A stretch of DNA of 64,000 nt from Acanthacorydalis orientalis (taxonomy: Eukaryota; Arthropoda; Insecta; Megaloptera; Corydalidae): positions 23,068,062 to 23,132,061 of the forward strand of contig CM068315.1 of assembly GCA_034766995.1 (NCBI GenBank). Reading direction: 5' to 3'. Under the pieces are notes generated by a model, which was given only the letters and a program-made list of their open reading frames with translations, ran no database searches and had not been told where the DNA came from. A program made the position numbers and the translations under genes. Of the stretch, positions 48,299 to 59,149 are shown in pieces; the first letter of the stretch is position 1; every line of letters begins with the position of its first letter.

Positions 48299-49590
48299 GT
48301 GATGCAAAAAGAACGAAGAGGTTTGAATCCTTAATAATTATTTGTTTAAATGTTTTTTTCTTTACAGAATTTTATAAATAAAACTTGTGGACTTTATCAT
48401 GAAAAGGTATACAACGGAACAAAGTACTAAACTAATTGAATTTTATTTTAAAAAACAGCGTTCAATTATTTTGACGCAATGAGCATATTGACGTTATTTT
48501 AATGTACAAATAGGGCCATCGGAGTCGATGATTAATCGTTTGATTGCACGTTATCGACGACAAGGTGCAGTCAAGTAACCGTCCAGGATCTGGAAGACAT
48601 TAGTCGGTTCTGACTGACGAAAATATTCAACGTGCAAAAGAGAGTACTGGGCAGTCCTGATGCGTCAACCGGAAGACGTTCAACTCAACTTGGAACATCT
48701 CGGATGTAACTGCAAAGGATTTTGGCCGCATTAAAAATATTCCCATACAAAGTGCAGCATGTGCAAGAGCTAAAGCCAACCGATTATCAGCATCGCTTCG
48801 ATAATGCAACTCGTTTCCGACGACAAGTAGAAGAAAATAATGAATTTATTCACAATTTAATGAATGATGGTGAAACTCATTTCCACTTAAAAAGCTTCGT
48901 GAACAGACAAAACTGTAGAATGTGGGCTACAGAAAATCCAAAAACACTTCATCAGTGACAATTACATCCACTCAAATGTGCTGTTAGATGCGGAGTAACG
49001 TTCGAACAGATTATAGGTTCTTATTTCTTCGAAAATGAAAACGGCGCTGCTATAACCATAAGTGGTGCTCAATACCGTACGATAATAGAATTTTTCTTTG
49101 AGGCCATCTCTTGATAATCGTCCACAAATGTGGTTTTGACAAAATGGAACCATAGTGTACACAGAAAGACCCGTTATGGAACTAGTACGTGACATTTTTG
49201 GTGAACACATAATTAAAAGAAACAGCAATTCTCAGTGGCCTGTGCGTTCGTCTGATTCGAGCACTCCAATTTTTTTTGTTTGAGGCTACTTAAAAGAACG
49301 TGTATACGTCAATGAACCAAAAAACATCCTGCAGGCTAAAGAAAAACATACGAGAAGAAATTCTAGCGTTATGTACAGAAATCCTGAAAGAAGTGATGAA
49401 AGAAAATGCCTTGGAAAGAGCTTGACATTGTGAAGCCGAAAATGAGCATCATTAACGTGATGACATTTTTCATGTGTATTTGGGAAAAATTCTCCATCCT
49501 TATGCTATATTTTGTGAAATAAAAGAGAGAAAAATATTACAAAACCAAAAAAAATAATGTTTTAAGCCCCTTTATTTTTTACGTCTCTCT
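48296..49590 (+). mobile_element. Mariner-like (DD41D-type) element, family A copy 2
   Basis: The left end CAGGTGATGCAAAAAGAACG begins straight after a (TA)n tract. The right end is decayed into the following CT/TA microsatellite. The transposase starts at 48399 (MKRYTTEQS). An open stretch at 48722-48958 includes KVQHVQELKPTDYQHRFDNA and FHLKSFVNRQNCRMW. All three catalytic positions seem lost relative to the family: NDGETHFH (Asp to Gly), QNGTIVYT (Asp to Asn) and STPIFF (Asp to Ile). Stops and frameshifts are present. It is the same family as 4507-5764. Confidence 0.82.
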
Positions 49591-49591
49591 T

Positions 49592-49680
<89 letters not shown>
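49585..49680. repeat. (CT)n(TA)n microsatellite
   Basis: Follows the family A copy directly: CT units, then about 75 bases of TA. Confidence 0.95.
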
Positions 49681-49682
<2 letters not shown>

Positions 49683-50360
49683 TAGTCCAAGGGTGGGCAA
49701 TTTCTTCGGTAATAAGAGCCACATATATTACTTTTCATACATTTTTGAATATTCAAGTACAGAAAATATTATTTTAAAATTGTATTTATTAGGTTGGTGA
49801 AAAAATAATTATAGTTTATGACCTTCAAATCCACATACACACTCCCAATTTTCCTACCGATCTAATATAAATAATAAAAAATACAACTATACAGTGTCCT
49901 ACTCATCAAAGCAGAATATGTTTAATCTCTACTCGTTGAAGACTTTGATTAAATTTTCATTTTTGTAGTTAAAGTTACAGAGACCGTGTTAAAAGTTGCA
50001 TTTTTAAAGATGTTTTTCTTCAAAATTACACGGCAGCCCGTCCCGAATTTGGGTTTGCTGCATTCAGCAAATCTTAATTAACAAAATCGTTTAATTTCAT
50101 ATCTTTTTTTTAAGGATTGTCCATAACCGCAGAGCCACCTTACGAGGATCAGCAGTTTGGATGCATAATGTATATGGATGTTTGAAAAGAAAATGTAAAT
50201 TATCCGTTTATATATAAAATATTCTAATATTGGTACATACTATACTACTACTATAGATTATTAATATAAGTTTGGAAAAAATGGGAATGAAATGCAATAT
50301 TGTCTCGAGATCCGCACAAAGTTGCTTTGGGTGCCACAATCGCACATCTTGTTATAGTCA
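49683..50360. mobile_element. hAT-like remnant (tentative)
   Basis: The start CAAGGGTGGGCAA...GAGCCACAT resembles the end of many hAT elements (CAGGGGTGGGCAAA...GCCAC). A second part near 50115-50150 (CCGCAGAGCCACC) and one near 50313-50345 (GATCCGCACAAAGTTGC...GCCACAATCGC) echo the same theme. No transposase frame. The boundaries are weak. Confidence 0.35.
49789..49865 (+). mobile_element. 77 bp mini-mariner (M1 family ends only)
   Basis: It starts TTAGGTTGGTGAAAAAATAA, like the ends of the M1 family, and finishes with an inverted decayed copy (CAATTTTCCTACCGATCTAA). TA lies on both sides (49787-49788 and 49866-49867). The transposase is completely lost. It lies inside the hAT-like remnant. 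Confidence 0.6.
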
Positions 50361-51057
50361 CTGTTTATTTATTACAAAATGTAAGTTTTTAAAAAGGCAA
50401 TCGTATAATCCTAATGTATAAAATATACAATTTCATTAAAGTGGTATTATTTATATGAAAATTATATTAACAAGAGATTTAGTGAATGTTCTACTAAATT
50501 TTAAATTCTATCTACAAAATTTTCGTATAAAATTGTAATAACTGAACGATTTTTTAATTTGATCCACACTGATCATTTATGTGAGATTCATTTTATTATT
50601 TACTTCCCACTTCTTAATATACAATTTATATAATCGATTTAAAAATAATCATGATCATCGTAAATCGTTGACAAGCGACGATAAAAAAGATACATCATTC
50701 GTCGAAAGTAAACGGTTCGATTTCTTAATCAAAACAAATCACTCACATGCGAACTGTGAACAAGACACGAAAACAATATTGAATATTATTTCAATATAAC
50801 CGTGCACACCTGTGAATGTTTATTGTTTGAATAAAATGAAGAATATTAATAGTAAAACCGTACACGTCTGCGGTTCTAGATACTGAAGTCATGTCGTTAA
50901 AATTGAAACATTTTTCCTGTTCTGGTACAAATGATGTTTTACTAAATTATTTTGTACTATCATTTATTATGACTTTTATAATTTGTCATCTATTTCTAGA
51001 ACTACACGTATGAGACTGTACAAACATGAATGAGAGGTATAACACACACACAGACAC

Positions 51058-51058
<1 letters not shown>
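50361..51058. other. No recognisable gene
   Basis: AT-rich sequence. The frame at 50581-50799 lacks motifs. Confidence 0.5.

Positions 51059-51059
<1 letters not shown>

Positions 51060-51135
<76 letters not shown>
51060..51135. repeat. (TA)n microsatellite
   Basis: About 76 bases of alternating T and A. Confidence 0.95.
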
Positions 51136-51139
<4 letters not shown>

Positions 51140-51377
51140 GTCATATATCTGCAAATTAATGTATCTGAATCTGGTACCCACTTACTAATTAGCAATTTTG
51201 TACATTGCAATTAGACATAACACTGAAGGTTATATTTCCGTATATCAATTTCAAGAAACCTTACTTCATCTACATTGACACAAATGATGTCATTACATTT
51301 TTTAATACATTATGGGCGTTACTGAAAGCAATTCCTTTAAATCATATATTCGTAGACTCAATTATAAATATTAATCA

Positions 51378-51380
<3 letters not shown>

Positions 51381-51471
<91 letters not shown>

Positions 51472-51480
51472 TATATATAT
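51381..51480. repeat. (AT)n microsatellite
   Basis: About 85 bases of pure AT, then ATAAATATAT. Confidence 0.95.
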
Positions 51481-51815
51481 TATGTATGTATGTTTGAATA
51501 TATGTACATATTTGTAAATTATTCCGGTCAATCAATTTTTATAAAAGACCTTAAGAATTTATCGAATTACATATTTGAAGCGGTATTAGAAATAGATATA
51601 TATTTCTAAAGTCGATTAACTCTTGGAATATTTAATGTTATTTTGAAATAATAATGTGTAAAGGTTGAAATCATTTCCATCATGTTTCTATTAATAATTG
51701 TCAGTTTAATCAGAAATATGTCATAACATAATTAATAAAGTTATTTTTTTTCCATATAACCACAGTCATGTTTTTTTTGGAAGTTATGTTTCTCTCTTAA
51801 CGTTACTGATTGAAT

Positions 51816-51917
51816 ATTTTCTACAACTGGTTTAGTCTTCTGACATGTTCAAATAGATATGTACTCTAGTACATTTTTAACTGAAGGTGTTAGAAGACGA
51901 AACTGATTGTAGAAAAT
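51816..51917. repeat. Foldback repeat, 30 bp arms
   Basis: The arms at 51816-51845 and 51888-51917 are inverted copies matching at 25 of 30 positions around a 42-base spacer. A third copy of the arm occurs at 26642-26674, so this is a dispersed family. Confidence 0.65.
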
Positions 51918-52023
51918 CTTCGACATCTCGACGAGAAGGAACACAATTTCAAAATATTCAGACGCACAGATATACAACAAATTACAATTAATTAAATAAC
52001 TGTAATATATATATATATATATA

Positions 52024-52937
52024 CGAGGTCAGACAATTAAGTAATGCGACAAAATTCAAAAATCGAGTATATTTAAAAATTAAGGTACATCGCTGCGATC
52101 CTCTTCAAAGTAGTCCCCTCCCGCATCTATACACTTATTCCAGCGAGTTTTCCAGTTTTCGTAACAATTCTGGAACACTTCTTGTGGGACCTCTCCGAGT
52201 ACCCTCGTCACAGATTCTTGGATATCTTCAACGGAGTCAAAATGTCGACCTTTGACGAATTTTTTCATATGGGGGAATAGGAAAAAGTCGCAGGGTGACA
52301 TGTCCGGTGAATAGGGCGGTTGTGGTAACGTTGCGATGCCTTTAGACGCCAAAAACTGAGAGACACTGAACGCACTGTGACAGGGAGCATTGTCGTGATG
52401 CAGAACCGAAGTCTTCGCGATCTCTGGACGCACTCTGAGCACCCTTTTTCGTAATTTTTCGAGCACATTGCGGTAGAATACTTGATTTACGAACTTCTTG
52501 ACGAACAAGGGCGCGCACGCGCTGCGCATTCGCGTCGGTTCGCACTTGAATTGGCCTTCCGCTCCGCGCCTCGTCTTTGACGCTCTTACGGCCTTTTTTA
52601 AAATCGGCATGCCACCGAAGCACCTGACTACGACTCAGGGCATCACTACCATACACTTTAAGCACTTTTTCATAAGTTTCTGTCGCGGTTTCGCCGAGTT
52701 TTGCACAAAATTTTATCGCGCACCGTTGCTCTAAATTTCTCTGTTCCATTTTCGTGACATGCACTACTCGCGCGTTGTTACAAAGCACTAAACAGCTGGC
52801 GAAGAAATGATCGTACGAGGGTGGTCAAGGTCTCAATCGAGAGAGTAGAGATCTGCTATTACGGTGGCGGAGTTACAGGTTCGCAGTGTTACCACAGGCC
52901 GAGAAAAAAAATCGGTCGCATTACTTGTCTGACCTCG
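52024..52937 (-). mobile_element. Young mariner-like element, family D (irritans-like), internally deleted
   Basis: A 914 bp element. The ends are CGAGGTCAGACAATTAAGTA on the left and, inverted on the right, CGAGGTCAGACAAGTAATGC. The interior is strikingly GC-richer than everything around it, and its frames are open over long distances, so the copy is recent. The minus-strand transposase has lost a central block. Inserted in a (TA)n tract. Confidence 0.92.
52083..52749 (-). pseudogene. Deleted mariner transposase, family D
   Basis: Starts at 52749 (MEQRNLEQRCAIKFCAKLGE). The N-terminal domain is intact through the paired helix-turn-helix (LRWHADFKKGRKSVKDEARS, then GRP). Near 52485 it joins in another frame to FVNQVFYRNVLEKLRKRVLR and continues to HHDNAPCH, PPYSPDMSPCDFF and GGDYFEEDRS. 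The second and third catalytic Asp residues are present, with a DD34D spacing counted from the sequence. The first catalytic Asp and about 135-140 residues around it are missing, judged against the usual length of about 345. The overlapping frames (52342-52788 and 52080-52610) reflect the frame change at the deletion. It could bind terminal repeats but not cut. Confidence 0.9.
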
Positions 52938-52960
52938 TATATATATATATATATATTACA

Positions 52961-53114
52961 AATGGTTGAATGAATTTAAATATTCAAGAAACATTTAGGG
53001 AAGTAAATTTAGTTCATGGAGTTAAACTGCCATTCAATTGGTTGTAGAAAATATTCAGAAGCAACATAACTTCAAAAAAATATACTGGTGCACAGATATG
53101 AAATAAATTACATA
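52961..53114. other. Short AT-rich spacer
   Basis: No gene. It contains a GTTGTAGAAAAT patch related to the foldback arm at 51.8 kb. Confidence 0.4.
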
Positions 53115-53116
53115 TA

Positions 53117-54731
53117 CACTAGATCAAAAAAGTCTCCATACAGCTAGCTGTAACAAAAATGTTCGTTTATTTTGTTCGGAATTGTTTAAACTTTTTATGG
53201 TTGATTGTTCACCTAAATAGTAACTTTAATGAGCCACCATGAAATTAACCATATGTATATGTTATTTAAAAAATAATGTTACGTTAAACAACGTTACCTT
53301 ACTAACAGGCGTCAAAAAAGTTTCTATACACTCAGCATTATTCTGTGGGATTTACTTTTTGTCGTCAACGAAATCCCTGTTTTACTGGTACTTGTTCGGT
53401 TGTTAGCGTGCTAAAGGGTACTAGTTTCCAATTTAGTTTCGCTTACTGCGGTTGAAATATATAGGCCTTTAAATGGAAATATCTGGAATTATTAGTTTAA
53501 AATCAGAAGGACAATTTTTGAGGCAAATAACAGAAACTGTCAAAAAGACATATGCAACAGTGCAATGTATAGTAAATAATCATAAAAAAAACTAAAAGCA
53601 ATTGAAAACAGACCTCGTTCTAGTCAGCCAAGAAAATTAAAAAATATACACAGACTAGCTATTCTTAGAACTATACATGAAAATATCAGAAGAAGTGCAT
53701 CTGAGCTCACAAACATGCTAAAAAAATGAACACGAAATAGAATTTGTACCCGAAACAGTAAGAAATGTATTATGCAAAGAGGGATTTAAAGAATGTGTAC
53801 TCAGGAAAAAATCTTACATTAGTAATAGAAATAAAATACTAAAATAATAATTTTCAAAGGCACATATTAATAATCCTCTATGTTTTGGAAATCAGTTCTG
53901 TTCACTGATGAGTCGAAATTTAATGTTTCTGGGTCTGATAGAAGGATTATGGTATAAAGAGAAAAAACTAAGAGCTAAAAACTAAAAATTTATGTTCTAC
54001 TGTTAAGCATGGTGGAGGTAATGTTCTAGTCTGGAGGTCTATGAGTGCTTTAGGAGTTGGCAATTTGAAATTTATTGAAGGTACAATGGATCAACACGTA
54101 TATTTGGATATATTGAAGAAAAATTTAATATCTAATGTTGAAAAACTCGAACTTGGGGATCATTTATCTTCCAACAAGACAACGATCCCAAGGTCAAGGA
54201 ATGGCAGATATATAATGTACCAAAATAACTTCATACACGTTCACAATTTCCAGATATGAATGCAAGAGAGCATTTGTGGGACGAAATAGGAAGAAGAATT
54301 AAAAAACACCCCATTCTAAACAAAGAATAGTTAAAAGTTGCCATATAAAAAGAATGGAATTCCATCGATTCGGATGTAACAAATAAATTTATACATGGAA
54401 TGAAAAAACGCATGCTGGAGGTGATAAATGCGTGGTTCGACAATTTGCTAATGTTTCTAAAAGACTAATATAATGCATGTATTTTAATAAATAATTACTG
54501 TGCCTATTAAGTGTATGGAAAATTTTTTGGGTTTCAACTACTGACTTTTGTTATTGTAACTTGTTTATTGGTTCAACTGTTTAATAACATAATATTTTTT
54601 TTGTATCATTCTCTTAGTATGATTTCAAAATATATGTGATCTGCATATTCCATAACAAATACATTATTATGGTTATTACAAACAAAAAATTAAAATAATC
54701 ACAAGTGTATGGAGATTTTTTTAATCCAATG
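53117..54731 (+). mobile_element. Tc1-like element with IR/DR ends
   Basis: A 1615 bp element with TA at 53115-53116 and 54732-54733. The outer ends match as inverted repeats over about 27 bases (left CACTAGATCAAAAAAGTCTC, right inverted CATTGGATTAAAAAAATCTC). Inner copies of the same motif (TCAAAAAAGTTTCTATACAC near 53311, and inverted at about 54512-54530) lie about 190-200 bases inside each end. Two motif copies per end are the IR/DR arrangement of some Tc1 elements. The interior holds the transposase remnant listed next. Confidence 0.9.
53473..54470 (+). pseudogene. Broken Tc1-type (DDE) transposase
   Basis: From MEISGIISLKSEGQFLRQIT near 53473 the frame shows helix-turn-helix and linker remains (RPRSSQPRKLKN-like near 53610). 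It continues to SVLFTDESKFNVSGSDRRIM near 53895 (first Asp), VKHGGGNVLVWRSMSALGVG near 54003, QQDNDPKVKEW near 54175 (second Asp) and PDMNAREHLWDEIGRRIKKH near 54253 (catalytic Glu). It ends near VNAW...LLMFLKD. The second Asp to Glu distance is shorter than the usual 34 because of a small deletion, and there are several stops. The type is Tc1 DD34E by motifs. Confidence 0.87.
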
Positions 54732-54782
54732 TATGCATGTGTTACTATATCTAAACTTTTTAGTACATATTCAGCTATCAAT

Positions 54783-55183
54783 AAAAATCTTTCTTGCCGT
54801 CAATAATTTTTATTTACATTCTGATTGGATGATGGAGATCGTAGGATCTCTGTTCTGATTGGTTGATATCAGTTCATGATCGTTGTTGTTTCACAGTGTA
54901 CAACGAAAGATGTACACGGTTTCAGTGTAAAATTGATAAGAAATTTATTCAAAATATTGTATTCACTGAAGAGCTTGGAATAAAAAAAATGTTATACGAT
55001 TTAACATTGTATTTCGTCAATTTTTATAAATTTTTTCAATACAATTTTAATATTTACGTTTTATGCAGATTGTTTGTGTGTAAAATTTGTTAATAGCTGT
55101 TATTTGTTATGAAGCAAGCTGGGGCGAATCCCCCGTCCCCGGGAGAGAGGAAAGTACAGTAATCAGGATGTAGAGTCCCCTAA
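54783..55183 (+). mobile_element. Helitron-like 3' end, copy 2
   Basis: Homologous to 21116-21526, including TCTGATTGG...GATGGAGATC and TTTCAGTGTAAAATTGATAA. The GC-rich end (GCTGGGGCGAATCCCCC and CCCCGGGAGAGAGG) is followed by CTAA at 55180-55183 and then T, fitting CTRR|T. No coding capacity. Confidence 0.55.
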
Positions 55184-55194
55184 TATTTATATAA

Positions 55195-56690
55195 ATATAA
55201 ACACCTCTATGATATTAATACCACTATCAAAAGATCGAAGTAGCCAAGGAAAGTTTCAGGAGTAGACAATATTCAGAAAAAGGTACTCGACTACTTACCG
55301 CAGAAGCCGGTCGTGGCAATAACGAATATAATAAACGCATCAATGGGTGACGGCATTTCTCTGATTATCGTAAACATGCAATGATTCTGGCCATAAGAAA
55401 ACCAGGCAAAAAAAGGAAATGAGACGCCAAGTTAAGGTCAATAATTTTACTGCCAACGATGAGTAATGAGGTTAACCTCGAGAAGGTAATTCTAGTACGA
55501 CTGCAGATATACAAAGACATAACAAAGAAGATACGCCATGAACAATTCGGCTTTAGAAACAGGCAGGCCACCACGCACTAGCTGTCAAGAGGAGCAGAAT
55601 ATGTCGGTGCAGCGAATTCAAGAGGATCAGCCACAATATGGTTCTGTTAGACAAACAGAAAGCCTTCAACACACTGTATGGCATAATGGGATAATTAAGA
55701 AACTACTAAATTATAGAATTCCGAACTACTTATTATCGATGGATATCTGCGAAGAACATTCCACAAAGAAGTCGAAGATAAGAAGTCAATAAAGAAGAAC
55801 GTGACAACAGGTGTCTCCCAGTGCTCGATACTGAGGCAGATACTTTTCAACTATTACATCAACGACTTACCAACAATGACAGGTACTGTACTAGCACTAT
55901 ACGTAAACGACACAGGAATCTATACTACTGGACGTAACATGAAAGTAATAAAGATTAGACTACACTTCTGTAGTCTAATCTTTATTACTTTACACTAAAC
56001 AAAAAATGTGACCATTTCATTCATTTAAGAAATGGAAACTGAAACACCATGAAGGGAAGACTGAAGCAATCATCTTTTCAAGAAAAGGAAGAGACAACCT
56101 GAACAAATTGAAGATAGACGAAACAAAAGTGGAATGAAATGACATCGTCAAATATCTAGGCGTATGCATGAATAAGAAATAACAAAACAGAAAGTATACG
56201 TCGCGCTAAGCATCGTATACTCGATGCTATTTAAGTACAGAAAGTTGAACAAAGACAACAAGTTACTGCTCTACAAAATAGCCATAAGTCGACGACGATG
56301 TATGCAGCAACTATATGGAAGAAACACCTGCAAGAAATACATTAAAACTCTGCAACTGGTGCAAAACAAGATTTTACGTACGGCGTTAAGTAGACCACGT
56401 AGACATTCATTAAAGAAGCTGCAAGAGAACGCGGACGTTGATACGGTACACAAATTTATAGAAAAATTAAGTTGGAAGTTTTACCGGCCGAAGTCTCATG
56501 ACAAAAATTTAATATATAACTTAAAAACGGTGAAAATAGTTTACCTGTGTAAACGGTTAGGCAGAAGACAAAGAAAAGCTAAATATATTTCACCTTATCA
56601 CTTCGAAAGATAAAATTGTGACTTCGCCTTCGGAAAGGAGGGGGACGGAGGTGATTTTATTTCCACACGAGTACTGGGTTTTTTGATTTT
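55195..56690 (+). mobile_element. Jockey-like non-LTR retrotransposon, 3' part
   Basis: The reverse transcriptase reads across frames: VAKESFRSRQYSEKGTRLLT-like start, AIRKPGKK near 55390, SIILLPTMSNEVNLEKVILV near 55436, HEQFGFRNRQATTHAL near 55535, VTTGVSQCSILRQILFNYYI near 55801, then ALYVNDTGIYTTGRNMK near 55892, where the catalytic YADD reads YVND. After a local inversion-like hairpin the thumb and C-terminal part continue with KTEAIIFSRKGRDNL near 56063. An open stretch at 56224-56613 follows (LLLYKIAISRRRCMQQ, LQLVQNKILRTALSRPRRHS). Stops and frameshifts inactivate it. No A-rich tail is clear. Confidence 0.85.
55942..55991. repeat. Perfect 23 bp hairpin with 4-base loop inside the reverse transcriptase
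   Basis: Positions 55942-55964 and 55969-55991 are exact reverse complements separated by CTTC. The left arm belongs to the expected coding sequence after the YVND motif (MKVIKIRL). The right arm replaces the expected continuation, so the inverted copy is a secondary event. Confidence 0.95.
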
Positions 56691-56904
56691 TTCCTAAGCA
56701 CACAAACAGAGGTCAATAATTAAAAAAAGTCCAAACGAAGAATAGAGGATAGATGCTGGTAGTCTAGAAAAAGAGTCTTCAAGAACAGCCGAAAAAATAT
56801 GAAGAAAAATAGAAGAAATCGAGTACCGTCCGACATAGGAGCGAAAAGGGTGAAATTTTTGCACTATACTGAAAACTCATTTCCAGCTTTCGTAAGCCAG
56901 TACA
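56691..56904. other. Non-coding junction between Jockey and RTE pieces
   Basis: Mixed-composition DNA, probably 3' untranslated parts of the two retrotransposon fragments facing each other. Nothing else recognised. Confidence 0.4.
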
Positions 56905-57955
56905 GGTGGAATCATCAACATCAGCCTCTATCCATCCACTGATGAATGAAGGCTTCTTCCACGATTTCCCATTTCATATTTATCTGACTGAACGCTTTTT
57001 TCCATTGATTTCCAATAAAAATTTTAATTGCCTTTTCCCACCTGTTCATTAGTCTCTTTCTTGGTCTTTTTATATTCCTTGGTTCCCAGTTAATAATTTC
57101 TATTGTCCATCGATTGTATTCTCTTCTTGCAACATGTCCCTCCAATTTACATTTTACTCCTTTTATTACATCTGTGACTCTGTTTTCGTATCCATTCTAT
57201 TCTTTTCTTTCTTCGTGTTATTCGTAGCATGTATCTCCATACTTTCTGTGTTGTTCTGAGTCTCTGAATCATTTTGGCGTTAATCACCCATGTATCGCTG
57301 TCGTAGGTCAGGACCGGTAGTATACATTGATTAAATACTTTTTTCTTCAAACAAAGTGGGATTGTTAATTTAAATATTGAAATGTTTCTTCTAAATGAGC
57401 TCCATCCATTTTTATTCTCCTATTTACTTCTTCAATAATTGATCTATCTTTGTTGATAAACTGACCTAGATAAATATCTTCATAACTTCTTCTATTTCTG
57501 TGCCTTTTATTTCAATTTTCTTCAAACAGACAAACACGGATTAAATAACTTTTGTTTGGGCATAGTTCATGTTTAGGCCAATTTTTGACAGGCACCATTT
57601 AATTTTCTATCCTCTTTTGTAGCTCGTCCGGAGTACTTGCGAAGATAACGAGGTTTTAGATTATTTTGTCCTTCCAGTCTAGTGATCTAAATACATCTTT
57701 TAAGGCTGCAGTAAATAATTTCGGCGAAATTGGATCTCCCTTACATACTCTCTTACATCTTTCTCGATTTTTACCTCGTTTGTTTCTTTCTGTAGCTTCA
57801 CCGTCAAGGTTGGATTCTTGTAAATGTTATCTATCAACTCGGTGTGTTTTGTCCTCTATGTCCTGGCTCTTTAACGCAAATATGACTGATGATGTGGTAA
57901 TAGTCGAAAGCCTTTACATAGTCTCTAAATCCAAGATATACTAGTATTACAGATG
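56905..57955 (-). mobile_element. RTE-like non-LTR retrotransposon, 3' part
   Basis: On the minus strand the DYVKAFD reverse transcriptase block lies near 57915-57935. It is followed by a [19 protein letters not shown] stretch and then, near 57730, REIQFRRNYLLQP in one frame, corresponding to GDPISPKLFTA. FASTPDEL lies near 57620 and a KKIEIKGTEIEEV linker near 57510. The open stretch 57147-57350 (FNQCILPVLTYDSDTWVINA) and the stretch 56921-57145 (MEGHVARREYNRWTIEIINW ... EEAFIHQWMDRG) form the characteristic C-terminus. The catalytic FADD box is deleted just before FASTPDEL. The 5' end is cut by the (TA)n tract at 57957. Inactive. Confidence 0.85.
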
Positions 57956-58120
<165 letters not shown>

Positions 58121-58301
58121 AACGGTGGCAGCGTAGGTGGTTTCAACACGTTCTCTCGAAATCTATGATGATGTACACAATTATATTTGGTACATCGTAG
58201 CTTGAGCTCAAATATGGGCGGGTACACTTCTCGAATGAACTTAAATTTCTGATCTGGCCCTATATAACCTTTTGCTCCCGGCCTCGCAACTGTTCACGCT
58301 A

Positions 58302-58320
58302 CACACACACACACACATAT

Positions 58321-58377
<57 letters not shown>

Positions 58378-58402
58378 TGTATGTATATATACATACATGT
58401 AA
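58302..58402. repeat. Compound (CA)n(TA)n microsatellite
   Basis: CACACA, then TATATACATACA, then TA, then a mirror-like ATACATATATGTATGTATAT end. Confidence 0.95.
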
Positions 58403-59149
58403 ATATAACTTATATTCTTCTAGATAATGATAATGTGATTTGATCTTTGAAGTTTTAAATAAAGTACATTGACAAACAACACTAACAATTAATAAAACTT
58501 GTGCAAAGTGTTAAATCAACGCCTGTTTTTAATCTCTTTATCAAATGGTTTTATTTATATACAAGTGTTTAATATAAAAAATAATCTTAATAATTATCGA
58601 AATCAGTACCCAAACTGAACAAATATTATCGAATCCATAGAAAAAACACACATGCACATTAATCCTTATGTACAGAAACCCGCATTATTCAAATACGTAA
58701 TATTATTTCAAAATTGAATAACACTGATTAATCGTCCTTAAATTCGTTTCATGGTCAAACATATTCAAGCAGATATATTTGAAAATTTATATAAACATCG
58801 TTTTTTTTTTTTGTTAAATATCTGTATGGATTTACAGAAACACGTTTGAATCGGTTAGGTCTAGTAAAAACGACGAACACGACGACGACATTTTCGTCCG
58901 ACACTAATTAAACAAAACGTCAATAAATTATACTTGTTTTGACAAATTTCGATTCGTGGAATTCTCGATCGAATTTCAAGCATTCAAGATATCAATGTTT
59001 GAAATCGTTAATCAGGCTGGTACGCACTTGATTTATTAGCTGCGGACACGTTATTTGGTGCACGGGCGTTTAATTTATTTTTGAGTTTAGAAGAAAAACG
59101 AAACACGAACAGATGCAATATCGATTATTATATATTTGGAATTTCAAGC
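58403..59149. other. No recognisable gene
   Basis: AT-rich sequence; nothing recognised. Confidence 0.55.

Larger units (their letters stand above)
52003..52960. repeat. (TA)n tract split by a mariner insertion
   Basis: TA units at 52003-52023 and 52938-52960 flank the element at 52024-52937. It was probably one tract before insertion, so the exact target TA cannot be assigned. Confidence 0.85.
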
